The notes below the pieces were generated by a model. It was not told the DNA's origin. It made no database searches and saw nothing but the letters and a program-made list of their open reading frames with translations. 64,000 nt of DNA from positions 1,150,502,050 through 1,150,566,049 of the forward strand of contig OY728165.1 in assembly GCA_963277665.1 (NCBI GenBank), in the 5' to 3' direction. Both the position numbers and the translations under genes were made by a program. Shown here in pieces: positions 34,189-47,689 of the stretch. Position 1 is the first letter of the stretch; each line of letters begins with the position of its first letter. The DNA is from Viscum album (lineage: Eukaryota; Streptophyta; Magnoliopsida; Santalales; Viscaceae).

Positions 34189-36871
34189 TGATTTTAATTT
34201 ATTATATTTTACATGTATTATTTTTGGATATTGTATGTATTATTTTCATTAATATGTGTGGAGAAATTTCTCAATTTTGAGGCCTATTGTTCTTGGAATA
34301 AATATTTGAAATATTTGAAATATATTAAATATATTAAACAGCACATGTGCAAAAATTTCCAGATAAAATTGAATAAAATTCAAATGCAAAACCATATCAA
34401 AAATATAAGGGAAATATTGAGTTCAAATGTGGTTTTTACACTAGGTGTAACAAAAACTTTTTCAGTGTGGGGTGTTTTCGTAAAATTCATCGCTAGCATA
34501 AAATGAATAAACTAAATAAATAAAATTATTTTACCTAGCCAATGAATAAGTGTCCTAATTTTTTAATTAAATACATTGTTATGGATAATTTTTAGGGTAA
34601 GATTCATAACCATGAAAATAAATAAAGATCCATTGGAGAGAATGGAAGGAGATTTTATTGGAAGGTGATGACTAGATCCAAGATTGATGAATGATGCAAT
34701 ACAAAATTAAAGGATCTTGCCAAAAATCATGGTGCAACTCTGTTCTTCATCATTGATCAATCCATCAAGATGTTGGATGTTGTTTGATTTCAATTATTTA
34801 CCCATTTTTTATTTATACAATGAACATAGATCAATCAACCAATATATTAATCCATGGGTCATGCATATTTTGGAATGGGATTATTGTTGGGATTTTTGGA
34901 GGAATTTATTTCTTAATAATTGTTATATCTATATTTTCCATTTTAACCACAAAAAATCGAGGTCAAAATGAACTTATATTAATGTTTATTACTCATTAAT
35001 TTTCTTGTGTTTTTTCCTTAATTCTTTATCCATCCTGGGAATTATGCATTTGGCATGTGGTTCGATATACACTGAAAAATAAATGGTTTCACATCCATTC
35101 CATGGTGTAATGATTTGATACTGTAGATATAGGATTTTCATGACATGATAGTTGTGAGAAAATTGCATCAGTATTAGATTGGAAAATGTAGATACCTAAT
35201 TTATGTGCTCTTCGGCATGAAATGAAGAACAAATTTTGAGTGATTTTCCAAATGGATTGAAATTATGAACTCCAGAGAATGGACACAGTGAGAATTTTAC
35301 AAAATATATCTTTTATTTCCAGTAAGTTTGAGTCTGAATTTTGGGGTAGTAGCAGTGACAACCCTTGGGAAATGAAGAACCGTGATTTTTTTAAAACCAA
35401 AACCACGTCATGTAATCTTGGATTACATGGAATGTGGGGAACTCCTAATGATGGATAGGGTTCCAATATATACATATATATATATCACATGGAATGTTAT
35501 CATGTCACATGCTCTGTGATCACTCCCCAGTTGCTCAGGGTGTACCTTAGAGGGTACACAAGCACAAGCTAGAGTACACGGCCAGGTCCACTCCATGGAA
35601 AACCTCATGGTCATAGTTCACCTAGGATTACAGTAGAATACATGTGTAATAGTACACTGGAAGAGTACATGAGTAGATGCACTTCATGTATAGTTACATG
35701 AATACATAAAAATTCACATTCCATTTTACATGGGTAGGACCTAGGGTTGATAGGACAAAGAGGGTGCCCCTATTACATGTCATGTACTCCCTTGATATTG
35801 TCTTGGAGCCCTTATCCTATATATATTTTCAAAGATTCATTTTGGTGAGTTACCCATATATTTTCTAGGAGGGTTAGTAAATAATTTCCTCCTATAAATA
35901 GGGAATTGATCCCTTCAACATGACTACTTGGACAGAGTTGTTGGAATCCTTATATGAGGCCTATAATGGGATCCTCTATTCATATTTTTTTCTAGGTGGA
36001 GTTAATGGTATCTTTATGACCAACTCTATATGAGAAATCGTATTCTACATAGAAGGTTATTCCTGATTGAGTTTTTGGTATATGCCATGGAGTTGGGTTT
36101 GATCCTCATTTTTGTATCATGACATCTAGTGTATACTTTTTATAAAAGGAACCAATGAGTACTATCTCTCGGATGGACCTCATTTATTCTATCATACTCA
36201 TCGAGTTTGTTCTCCCATATGTGTGTTATGTGGATTTTCCAAGATTGAATCACAGGCTTAAATTATGGTTGTAACTTTACCTTTAAACATTTTGTCTTTG
36301 TTGAGTATTTTTGGATATTCTTATTATAGGTGTGTTATACATATTCTTGTGTAGATATGAATGGCATTCCTTTATTCTATGATTTTTGGTTTTAGGGCAT
36401 CCTACTAGGTATTATGTACTCACAACTACATGGTTTTTTCCTAAATATGTCATGTCTTGTACAGAGGATCGACCATTTGTCATATTCCTAGAAGTAAATG
36501 TACTAGATGGTTCTATGTGAGACTAGATATTCTAATGTGTGTTCCTATAGTATTTTGATAGCAGTATATGTCTTTACATTCAGGTCGGAATATTTTCTAA
36601 CTCTTTTCAGTGGGATTTTATTTGGCCATGTTTACATTTTTGACTTTTTATTGTACAATGGTTTTTGGATTTCAATATATTCATGCATTTTTATTCAGTT
36701 TCTTTTACATTTCAACATTCTATGGGCTTGTAGATTTGTGTGTGTGAAGGTACCTTGGTTAAGGCCTCCCTAATTTCTGATATTCTTACTCAACACATGT
36801 AACCAGACCTAGTCCATTGGAGGCAAGCTTGGGAAGTCATGACATGGTCACCTCTGTGATGAGTCATGACA
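34189..36871 (+). repeat. Element B 3' LTR (2683 bp)
   Basis: It begins TGATTTTAATT, aligned to the TGTAACAAATT start of the 5' LTR, and ends GAGTCATGACA. A TAAATCCCAATGGTAGAG stretch before it is the decayed polypurine region. Small frames (34213-34506, 34717-34971) are chance. Confidence 0.8.
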
Positions 36872-39800
36872 TGGCATAAGATCTATTGGGCTTGTTGGTA
36901 GTTTTATAAGGAAATATTATCAATGGGAATAATTAAGTATAAATTTTTTAATGTAATTAAAGTAAAATAAATTTATCATTTAAAATATTATTATATAATA
37001 GAACTATATATTTATAAACAATTAAATTCAAAAAAAATATTATAGAATTTATTATGTGTTAAAATTGTATGCTTATGAAAAAAATAGACATAATTAAAAT
37101 TATACATTAGATAAAATGGTTTATTAAAATTGTACATGTGTAAAAATGATAGAAAAAAATGTATAAAATAATGATTAGATTATATAAAATAAAATTTATT
37201 GTATGAATTAATAAATGAGGATAATTAACCTATTGTTTTGTATAATGTTTTTGGATAAAAAATATGTAATCATTTATAAGAATCACTAATGATAATGTTG
37301 ATATACAAGTTACTATTCAAAAACACCCTCAAATTTTAGCTCAAGTGAAAGATTTATTGTATCGATATATATAGATTATAAAACATTATATAAATATAAT
37401 GATCACATTATAATGAGAAATCAATTATACCTATGTATTATGTTATAATAATATTGAATTTAATCTCAATTATAGGTCATAAATTATTCAAAACTCACTC
37501 CAATTTAACGTAAAATAATAATAATGAATAAGGAATGGAAAGAACACTAGAAAATGATACCAAAGAAGATATAAATTGAATTTCATTATATATGTAGATA
37601 ATGAAAAGATATATATACATATACAACTCAATGGTTGATGAGTGGAAAGTATTGATGAGTTAGATTTAATTTCATGTTTATTAGACTAATCATTTATTAT
37701 TATACATATTAGTATTGGATTATATATTTAGTTAAAATTTTAGTTTTTTAGATGTTAATATTATTGTTTATAGTATAAATATATTAGCTTTTATACGTTG
37801 AAATTTTCTTCTTTTTAATGGATTAAGTAAACCTAAAACCCTGATAATGTTGTTATGAAATTGGTATTTAATTTTAGGTTTATAATTATAGATATTAATA
37901 TATAAAATCACACCAAAATTCATTTTTTTAATTTCTACGTGGTCATAGATTTGATACATTATAGTGTAGATCATGTTGCAATGAACTAGAAAATATTGTT
38001 TTTGAAAATATATTACTGTTTTATTATAATAAAAATTACAATAATATTGTTAACATAATAAATCCATTTCAAATAAAGATTCATATGATATAGGATTCAC
38101 TATATGGTTTTAATGTGATAAATCCATAGTGAATGTTTATTTTTTGACATAACTTGAGGACCATCAAATCATGAAGGTTAATCCACTCCATTGTGAAAAT
38201 GATAAATGTAATTTAAAAACAAATTATATTCAGATACATTATGGTCATTAGAAGTATATATTGTGGCTTTGATGGTATACATGGTGAAATGACAGATATA
38301 TAAGAATATTCATGTTTTAATAAATTTCTATTCCATTATATTTCCATTAATATTCACAGAATTTAGATAAATAAATTAAGTTGTTATATATTATCTTCGT
38401 ACTGAGTAAATGGTTGTTTTTGATTAAAAAGGAATAAAAAACCAAAAATTATTTATGAACTCAAAATTCATTGAAACGCCGCTATAATTTTTGTATAAAT
38501 ACACTTACAAAGAAAATAAATATGATATAATCATGCAAGTGGATATGGAAATATTCCCCCATTTGTTAAATATTAATTTTATATTTTTTTCCTTATATGA
38601 TGATTTTTACATTCATTATTGTGGAATTATTTATTTTTAACAGGGGGCTATAAAATAGGGTGATAATTTTATTTATATAATTTTATTTCATGTGATTATT
38701 TTGTGTTTCTTGTTTTTTTTCATTTATTAATAACATGTTTTACCTTTATCATTCATGATCATTAATTATAAAATAATGATTGGAATAAAAATGTCCAAAC
38801 TAGATGATATGATTTCATTAATCAATAATGAATATTTGTTTGAATCATATGTTTAAAATTTCATTTTAGTTACCCAAAAAATTAAATTGAGTCAATGCTC
38901 AACCAAAGTAAATAATGGGATTCTTTTTTTAAGAACAATTGTTATACTAATTTATTTGAAATATTACATTTCAATAACAACTAATTACCAAAAAATAATA
39001 TTGTAAGTATTTAATTCTTGATCATTGACATTATAATACACAAAAATGTTTAACTTATAAAAAAATTAGTCATTTCTTTATTTGTACTTTATTTTAAGAA
39101 ATAAAAATGTTAAAAAGGTTATGGTTTTAAAATTTTAATTTAAATAGTAATCAATGCTTCGAAATTATTTATAATTTTTTTATAAAAAATATAATTTTTA
39201 ATTTAATTTAGTATTTTATTGAATAATAATGTCGAAAAATATTTTTTTTTTCATTGATTACCTTATATAATTCATAGTGCACAATATATTTTCAAGACAT
39301 TAATTTCATTAATTGGGAAAATATACAGTGTAGATGAATATATATTTTTATTTTTTTCAAAAAACTATGTTCATGTATTTTTTTTATTTTAAAATTTTTT
39401 CTTTTTAATATCATTCTAATTTGTGTGTCTATGATGTGAGTTGTGTGTGAGATTTTATGATTTATAAACTTCTAAATAAAATTTAAATTACTATTTATAG
39501 GGGTAAATCAGTGACTAAAATCCCTATATTTTATAGAGCCTTATGAGAAAATTACAAATTTAAATATATTTAATGTTTATTAAATTCAAGATATCAATAA
39601 TCATAGAATGAAGAAAAATAATCATAGAAAAAAAATGGAGTATTGTTCACCACCATGTGTGTGGGTATGCCCAAGTATCGTAGTTCCACTTGTTTTTTCA
39701 ATCAATTTTATTGAAATTTTGATGATCATTCAAACAATAATAAATTATATTAATCTCACAAGTATGCCATATGATGATACTAAGATATAATTTTTATGTT

Positions 39801-41786
39801 TCATATAATACTTCAATAGTTTTATATTTAATGGGTTAAAAAAATATGTAGTAATGTTTATATTATTTAAATGTTCTTTAATAATGTGGAATAATGAATG
39901 AATTAAAACCATTAAACAAAATTTCATCACTTTTTGGAATGATAAGGATTTTCATATTTATTTATGATTACTTCATCAATCCAATATTATGACTTTTTTT
40001 AATATTTGAATATTCATTCATGATAAATTATTGTATATTAAAAATAGCAATGGTAATTTCTTTATAAAGGGAGATCCCCTCTAATGGCCTTGAGATGTAG
40101 TTTTTAATTAGTTAATATAATTTTTTTCTCAATTTAGTAGGAAAACATAGAATAATATTTTTTTATAATAAATTAATAAGAAATTTTTAAACCTATTTCG
40201 AAATATTAAGAATAGTTTATAGTAATATATTTTAATGGAATATTAAAGAAGTAAAATGATATAGATGAGATCATGTGGTGTATTCTAATGTTTTGATGGA
40301 TGCTTAATTATTTTTTTAACAATTAATGATGACACAATGATAATATTGAACCATCTCTAAGATATGTTAGTTAATGAATTTAATTAAATTAATTTTAGTA
40401 TAAAAAATATTTTTTGAAATTGTATTTAATAAAAAATGTTTAATGTGGACAGTACTTCTTAAATAGTGGTATTACTACTTGAATAAAAAAAAACATAAAT
40501 GAATGTTTGATTGACTTACTGAAAATTAAATTTTTATTTCAAAATCACTTTTGAGGAAAAATTGGTAAACCGAAATGACATCAAAACATAAGCCACATCA
40601 TGCCTCTACAGGCCAAAATCATCATGACCACAAACAATCCAAATCTAAAGCAAGGAAAAGCCCCACCCTTCACCAAGTCTGAAGAAATCAAATGTCGCAT
40701 CCTCTGCCAACAGCCTCAAACGTAGGCTGCAAGACAACATCAAGCACATCAAACCATCAACAAATTCAAAACACACCACGGAAACCAAAATCAGATGGCC
40801 CTCCGCGAAATCACACATCCGGAACAAACAATCCAGATCCAAATAACTCAGATAGAAAATGTAAATAGATACCATCACCACAAAACACTGAACTCCAGTC
40901 CGTTCTAGAAGAAGAAGGACTGAAATCCATGAACGCGACCCATCACCGCCTTCACATCTATATCAGAGACCATCGTGAACCACCCCACACATTCCCATCT
41001 GACACCCGAGACAGTAACCCTTAGACAGCAAGATGGAGCTCGACCGCTGGATCTCACCACGCTGCCAAAGAAACCCTAGCCAACGATTGAAAAAAATAGA
41101 GTTTATAGAGATTTTACCCAATCCATTTAATATAATTAATAAAATAAACCATCAATAATAAAGAATTTGGACTTTTATATTTGGATGATTGAAAATAAAC
41201 AAAAGGAGAGGCAATAAGGTATGTTTCTATATGATATGAATGGAAACCCAAAATGTGATGTGATTTTTACCACATTGATAATAAGTAATATCCTTGGATT
41301 AATGTGCTGATATATATACATGATAATAGAGAAAAATATATAGAAATATATAAATTTATGTCTAAGTAGAATAAATTTAAAATTAAAACAAAAATTATGT
41401 TATCGAGGATGTGGAAAATATATTTATTGTCGATGTTCTATTCCAAATATTATTATAAAAAATTATTAGAAGAATTTAGAAATATTATTTTAATTTCCAA
41501 ATATATAATATTAAAATTCCTTTGAGTAAAATAGAAAAAAAAAATTCCCCATAAATTAATGACATAAAAAGAAATTTCTTATAAATAGGAAAAAAAATTA
41601 AGAATTCATTATGATTAATTTCATTGAATAATTTTATGTGGAATTGTTTGTGAATCTATCATTAGTGAAACAAAATCCATGAATTTTTATTATAAAAATT
41701 AATAATAGGAATTATGAATTTTTATTAATTTATGAAATTTAAAACTATGTGTGAAACAAATGACAAATAAAGGATGAGGTAATCAT
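36872..41786. other. AT-rich region without recognisable genes
   Basis: About 4.9 kb of AT-rich sequence with no motif-bearing frame. It contains one GC-richer island, listed separately. Short frames at 37768-37974 and 39608-39930 have no family features. Confidence 0.6.
40570..41090. other. GC-richer island of unknown origin
   Basis: About 520 bases with clearly higher GC and CpG content than the flanks. On the minus strand it starts GTTGGCTAGGGTTTC and a 78-codon frame (40645-40881) runs through it, hydrophobic and Leu/Cys/Phe-rich, with no motif that I recognise. AGGGTTT is common in plant gene 5' ends and in LINE leaders. The island may be a captured gene fragment, a LINE fragment or a SINE-like insertion. 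No clear target duplication or terminal inverted repeat was found. Confidence 0.4.
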
Positions 41787-42429
41787 TGATGGTGATTTTT
41801 CCATTACTAAATGGTTATTGTTTTAAGGTAATGAGAAGGATTTTTGAAAGAAGAAACTAGGTACACACTATATTACTATGTGGTGGCAACATGAGCTTTC
41901 ACCACTTGAAGGGGTAATTTCATCCTATGAATTTGTTACTAATCATATAAAAAATATCAGTGATGTATAATGATGAACGATAGAAAAAAGTGTGTGTTAT
42001 ATGAATTATCATTACAATGTTTATATAATATTTTACTAAAATTTTACAAAAGGTTAAAAAAATTCACCTCTGAAGAAAGGAGTAAGAGTACCAATGGTAT
42101 TAGGTGGGAATATATCAGTACATTCATTCATTATTCAAAATAATAAAGTGTTTGAGTTTTACTACTATGAAATATATTATATTATTAAATATTTGATAGA
42201 TCTATTACATGAATAAATGAAATTTTAAAATATATGTGTATATATATACTATTTTAATTTCATTGGAAAATATAATTGTATATCGTTTTATGAAATCTAG
42301 ACATTGGAGACTCTTTATTTTAATACTCAAAAATAATTATTATTATGTTGATAACTAATTTGATTTTTTTTTTATTATATTATTATAAGAAGAAAATTTA
42401 TGTGACTGAGCTAAGTTCAGACTTGAGTT

Positions 42430-42835
42430 ACCTTTAGTCTACATAATTCAAATCAATCTTGATTCACCGTCACACAAGATCCATCACAAGACATGAGTCA
42501 CTGTTAATTTGAATGAATCACTACCTAAATGACTCACTTCTAGACTAACTCAATGCAATAATTCCTCACTAAAATACATGAGTCCCTATTATCTAAAGTT
42601 ACCTCCAGAATTACTCACCACCATACAAGAGTCACCATAAGAATTGACTCACCATTAGTTCAAATGAGTCACTACAAAACATAAGTCAATTTCTATTCAA
42701 ATGACTCACTTCTAGATATGGTTCCCCATAAGAAACGAGAATTTTTTCACTATCCAACATGAATCACCACCATATATAACTCATTTTAACATATAAATAA
42801 ATTTCAAAATGAGTCACCTCCTAAATATCTAACAT
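42430..42835. repeat. Cluster of TGAGTCA/TGACTCA motifs, element E 5' LTR
   Basis: ACATGAGTCAC, AATGACTCAC, AAGAGTCACC, TTGACTCACC and similar words recur every 15-40 bases in both orientations. The core TGA(G/C)TCA is the GCN4-type bZIP binding word. A matching cluster is in the 3' LTR. Confidence 0.7.
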
Positions 42836-43749
42836 ATCTATTCTTCCTACTTATGAATTAGAAGCTTCTTATGGATAAAATAATGCAATATATGATTATG
42901 GTAATTTTATGATTATTTTTATAATAATTTAAGTTATGGATTATATAAAAATTTAGAGTCATTATGGGATCAATAAGATTCAGATGATTATTCTTCAATG
43001 GGTTCATGGAATGATTTATATTTCATAAGACTAATTCATGCACATATGAAAAAATGTTCATGCCACATTCTAAATACAAGAATGGTCATCAAATAAAAAA
43101 TTTCATATTTATTTCCAACAAAAATTAAAATATGAATGTGTGGAACACATTGAACATTAATATCCATTCCTAAAAAATAAAAAAGAGAACTTTTTGATAC
43201 TCTATTTTTACTACAACTTTTATAGAAACAATTTGAGATCCTCCCCAAGTCACATATAAGGACACTAAATCATTTTATGCATAATAGAAAGACCAACATT
43301 CCCTTTTCTATATATTATTCATTTCTCTTTATATTGTCTGATTTTATTTTTGAGTAATTTATTGGTTTCATTATTTATTAACATACACTAACTCATTTTC
43401 TAGAAATGTATAATACTAGATATTCTTTTCTATTTTCTATTATCTCTATAACCATTACATTTGAGAAACCATTCTATGTGAGGAAAATGTTTTCTTATTT
43501 CCCACATATAATTATGGATGATGTTTCGATCATTGAAAACCGGTCTATTTATTTTATACCCAATCTAGGTTTTGTATTAGTTTATTTTTGTATAATATTA
43601 TTGGATTTGGGTTATTACCAAGTGGAGTGGATTATGTCTCAGTTTGATACAGAACAAGATTTTCATTCTTTTTGTTTTATTTGGTTTTTTTCTATATTTA
43701 AAATGTTTTCAACTATATTTACTTATGATATTATAAAAAATACCACATT

Positions 43750-44031
43750 CACTCTTTAGGGGTAATTTACGCCTCCCATGTACCACTCATCTTGCCGAGT
43801 CACCCGGTGTCTCACCGGGTGGGCAGAATGGGCGCACTTCACCTGGCTGACGGCTTGTTGTGACGAACCATCGTTGATCAAGGTGTTACCCCACGGGATG
43901 CAATGTCATCTTGGCTGACAACGGCTCCTCCCCGGTTGGGGAATCTCCGGATGACCTCTTCGTGGGGAGGGGGGTTCTTGAGTGTGTAGGGTTCGAAAAG
44001 GCCACTCTTGAGAATTCCCTTTTCAAAACTC
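43750..44031. mobile_element. 282-bp insertion with an 18-bp target duplication
   Basis: An 18-base sequence starting TATAAAAAATACC is present at 43732-43749 and again, identical, at 44032-44049. The 282 bases between are GC-rich in an AT-rich setting. The partner LTR of element E has an unfilled site near 61981-62003 (TTTAAAAAACTAATACATTG...). A long duplication points to target-primed insertion, as for SINEs, but no A-tail and no well-placed pol III boxes are seen. A GTTCGAA word at about 43991 is only a weak box B candidate. It contains a perfect hairpin at 43799-43819. Confidence 0.78.
43799..43819. other. Perfect hairpin in the 282-bp insertion
   Basis: CACCCGGTG-TCT-CACCGGGTG: a nine-pair GC-rich stem with a three-base loop. 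Confidence 0.85.
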
Positions 44032-44317
44032 TATAAAAAATACCACATTGATAGTTAGTCTTAACTATTATTTATAAAATTATATATTTGAGTAAATCAA
44101 TTTCAAAAGATAATTTAATTTCACAAATTGTTTTAACTAATCCTTAATCAATATTTAAGAAATATTTAAAAAGATAAAAATTATTTGAAAATATTATTTT
44201 AACTAAATAGTGGGATTTTTTTTATTTGGGTGATTTCATTTGAACTCATTTTTGACCGATGTTTTTATTTAGAAATCAATTCACCCCCCTCTAAAGCTAT
44301 TCTCTCTATCAAACATT

Positions 44318-44328
44318 TGTTATCAATG
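44318..44328 (+). other. Primer-binding site of element E
   Basis: TGTTATCAATG follows the LTR end by two bases and differs from TGGTATCAGAG at two positions. Confidence 0.65.
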
Positions 44329-44449
44329 TATTTTAATACATTTTTTAAATTTTATTTTAGTTTTGTATTAATTTTATCAAAGTTTTGTTTCATACTAATT
44401 TAATTTATTCTGGTAAATAGAAAATAAGGTCATACTACCAATACAAATC

Positions 44450-45560
44450 TATTTTTTAATGAAAATAACTAAGTTAAGTAGAAATTTATGATTAAAATTC
44501 TTATTCAGAACATGGGTTTGAAAACTTCTAGTACTATTATTGAAAAATATTAAATACCTAAAGAATATATAAATACATGGGTTAATCCTACCATAGCTAC
44601 ATATAATAATTTTTGTATATGAAAGAATTAAATTTAATTTTCTTTGTGTGATGAGGAACTCAATATAATATATTCCTGCACAACTTCTTCTAACATATTA
44701 GACAATTCATCTATTTAACGTGAAGGAACATATAATGATAACTAAATGAGATTAAATACCTATTCTATTAAATATTATATATTTAAAATTTATCTTAATG
44801 ATCTCATTTCTAACATGAATATTATATTTAATGATTTCATTAATATATTGAACTCATTTGGAATCCTATCTCTAACTAATATCAACTAATATGACTATTA
44901 TGGCGTCCAACAAAAATGTATAAAAGATAATAAGTATCAATCATAGAATAAAATGATGTTAGAAAGTTACTTGTTAAGAAGATAATTGGAAAAAAATTAT
45001 ATATCAGGAAGAAATAAAAGTAAACATATAATATGAGAATGAGACAAAGAGTAAATTAGTTTCCTTCAAATCCACTCTTTTAAAATGAAATGATAAAATT
45101 CATGATCAAAGTTCAAGTTATGAAAGATAAACTACTAAAAATGATTTAGATATGTCCCATATGACAATAAGATTAAAAAAAATTATAATAATAATAAATT
45201 CTTCAGGTTACCATGATATAAATATAAATATTATAATAGAGGAAAATCTAAGATTAATTGTAAGAGAGATGATTCTTCAATTAAATCAAATCCTATGAAT
45301 GATAAAGGGAAGGTAATGTCAAAAATGATTGTTCTAAGTTGAAATATACAATTAAACATGATGATAAGGAAATCAAATTCAATAAATAAATGAATTCAAC
45401 TTGAAGTTATTCTGATGTTTTCTCATGTTCTTCAGACACATCCCATGATGAAAGAATAACAATGCTAATATGTGTCTCATGAAAAATACATATGAGGTAT
45501 CCAATGTCTTTATTAAATCTCTTGTAAAATTTTATAATCATTAAGTAGATTAAAATTATA
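44450..45560 (+). pseudogene. gag: Element E gag, decayed
   Basis: No continuous frame is left. Near 45310-45490 I read KNDCSKLK, then a Ser/Asp-rich tail SYSDVFSCSSDTSHDE followed by ITMLICVS. This matches the end of SIRE-type gag: last zinc-knuckle cysteine, acidic serine stretch and a short hydrophobic block. Earlier gag is too decayed to outline. Confidence 0.6.
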
Positions 45561-46094
45561 TAAAAACATGTATAACGAATATATTTTTTATTATTGTAAC
45601 ATTTTTTAAGATACTTTAAATTATCTTAAAGATAAATTTAAAATTTTAAAGAAACTTCATGCTCTAACTACTAGTTTAAAGTGTGGACATACTATTAAAA
45701 AAGAAACCAATATGTCGACTATTAAAAGAGGAAAATGTATTAATATTGTTTGATGAAAAACTAAATAAGGTTCTATAAAGGTTTAAAAATGTAGAAACAC
45801 TCTTACTATAATGAGGGGAAACATACCTCTCCCATGTACACTATTTATATATGGTAACATCCTAGATATAGTATAATTTTTAAAAATATTTTTCCTTAGT
45901 TATAGTATAACAACATATTTCTACTTCTCTAGATCCAACAAATAATATATTTCTAAAACTTTAAAAAATAATTATAGAATACCTTTTATGATATTATGGG
46001 TTTCTATCGATGTAATTACTAAAATTTATGGAAATAAGAAGATTTAGCTACCATTTTTTTTAAAAAAAAATTAAGGGTACTTTCTTAAAAATAT

Positions 46095-47480
46095 AAAATA
46101 AGAAACTATGGTACCTAGACGTTGTTTATTCTGGACACATGACTGGTGTTTATTGATGTTCAAATAATATAATCAATGTATATGGTGTACATGTTACTTT
46201 TGGTGACAATTCCAAATATAATATAATTTTCCATGGCCACATCGGTAACTAAAATTCTATTTTATCTTCTTATGTGTTATCTTTAGATGTATTAAACTAC
46301 ATTATCCTTAGTATATCACATCAATGTGATGATGTTTTTCTTGTGAAATTTGAAAAAAAATATTGAATTTTTTTTTATTCTCAAAATTCATTAGTATTTA
46401 CTACTTTAAAAAATGAAATTTTTTATACATTTAATTCAGAATCTTTATTTTGTAATAATACTTCTTTTCTGTGTTCCATTCACAAATAATCCTGGACTTG
46501 ACATAGAATCCTAGTCTATATCAAAATTAACTCACATATAAAGAATAATTAGTATGGGTTAGTCAAAGATATACCTAAACTAGAATTATAAAATGACAAT
46601 GTTTGTAACCCCTACAAAAATGGAAATAGCATAAGATATCATTCAAATCAAAGAAATATGTTTCGAATTCTTAACCCATTAAGTTAGTTCACATGGACAT
46701 GTTTGGAATTTCTAGAGTTTTTATTCTGAATGAGATGCACATTATGAATGTCATTTTATATAAAATATATAGGTATACGTGGGTATTATTTCTATCACAA
46801 ACAATTGAAGCCTCGTCCTACATTACCATTTATGATAAATTTTCCAAAACAATTTTATAGAACTAGGATGAAGTATGTATGCTGTGATCAAGTCAGTCAG
46901 TTTGAAAATAAAAAATTCAAATCTTTTTTCTCAATAATTGTTTATAATCCTATTCTTTCTACTCCTAAGACCCCATAATATAATTTTTTTATATATATAA
47001 GAAAAATTAATCTTCAAGAAATTTCGTGAACTATGGTTAATGATTATGACCATCCTAACTATTTTTTTCTAGAGGTTGTGAATATAAATTGTAATATAAT
47101 TAATAGAGTTTTGATAAGACCTCTCTTGATGAATATTCATTAGAAATTAGGAATAATAGAATTATAAATGTTAAATACATTAGTTTTTTTGGTATCAAAG
47201 TCATTATTCTGAACACTAAGGACAATATTAGAAATTTTATACAACAATGATGAAGAAAATTTCCATGATTATTCATCTTTGAGTAATTCATATTGAGTAT
47301 TCAATAAAATAACCAAGACCGTTGAATAATATATTCCTTCTAAATGTTATGAGATAGATCCACATGAGCCTAATACTACTTTATAAAACCTTGATGATGA
47401 TTTCACAACTCTAAAAATCATTGATAATCTTTCTAAAATTATGTGAAATAAGAAGAAAATTAATCCAAGAGGTATTAGGA
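46095..47480 (+). pseudogene. Element E protease and integrase, decayed
   Basis: WYLDVVYSGHMTG near 46108-46148 is the Copia protease DSG-C-S-HMTG block, with the catalytic DSG lost. VTFGDNSK near 46195-46218 and NYIILSISHQCDD near 46298-46335 follow in the standard order. The integrase start is seen near 46555-46700 (GLVKDIPKL, then HMDLFGP-like sequence), and the core near 46869-46923 (YVCCDQVSQFENKKFKSF, where the family has a DHG.EF block). Stops and shifts abound. Confidence 0.75.
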
Positions 47481-47689
47481 CGCATATATAAAATCCTCTA
47501 AATTCTATGGACAGGGACCTAGATTGACGTACACAATCTAGAGCTCCATTCCAAAATCACGTTAAAAATAAATAATTCTTATCACATAATTAACAAATAT
47601 ACAGAAATGATGAAACTAATTATGATTTATGTGTGGAATAAATGAATGTCTAAATTGATTATATTGAATAGAATAAATTTTTGGAGCAT

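Larger units (their letters stand above)
26695..36871 (+). mobile_element. Element B: ancient full-length Tekay-like chromovirus
   Basis: Two related LTRs (26695-29335 and 34189-36871) flank 4.85 kb that carries, in order, a gag fragment with zinc knuckle, protease, RT, RNase H, integrase and chromodomain. Every domain is riddled with stops and frameshifts. LTR similarity is visible only with many substitutions and gaps, far more diverged than the A or D pairs. The flanking pentamers TAACA and TGGCA agree at three of five bases, so a target duplication is possible but not proven. The 10.2 kb length is normal for the lineage. This is the oldest complete element in the window. Confidence 0.85.
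41787..44315 (+). repeat. Element E 5' LTR with a later 282-bp insertion
   Basis: The end at 44315 (ATCAAACA) is fixed by the primer-binding site. The start, TGATGGTGATTTTTCC, is placed by alignment to the 3' LTR start and is uncertain by some tens of bases. The 117-codon frame at 43406-43759 is hydrophobic, has no family motif and is absent from the partner LTR, so I treat it as chance. Confidence 0.7.

Noticed and set aside
26690..36876. TAACA/TGGCA as the target duplication of element B
   Set aside because: Only three of five bases agree, too weak to call a duplication even in an old element.
43406..43759. 117-aa hydrophobic frame in the 5' LTR of element E
   Set aside because: It is not preserved in the partner LTR, has no motif, and its end runs into the later 282-bp insertion.
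43989..43999. GTTCGAA word as a pol III box B, making the 282-bp insert a tRNA-derived SINE
   Set aside because: It is near the wrong end on the plus strand, and no well-spaced box A is found on either strand; left as an unclassified insertion.
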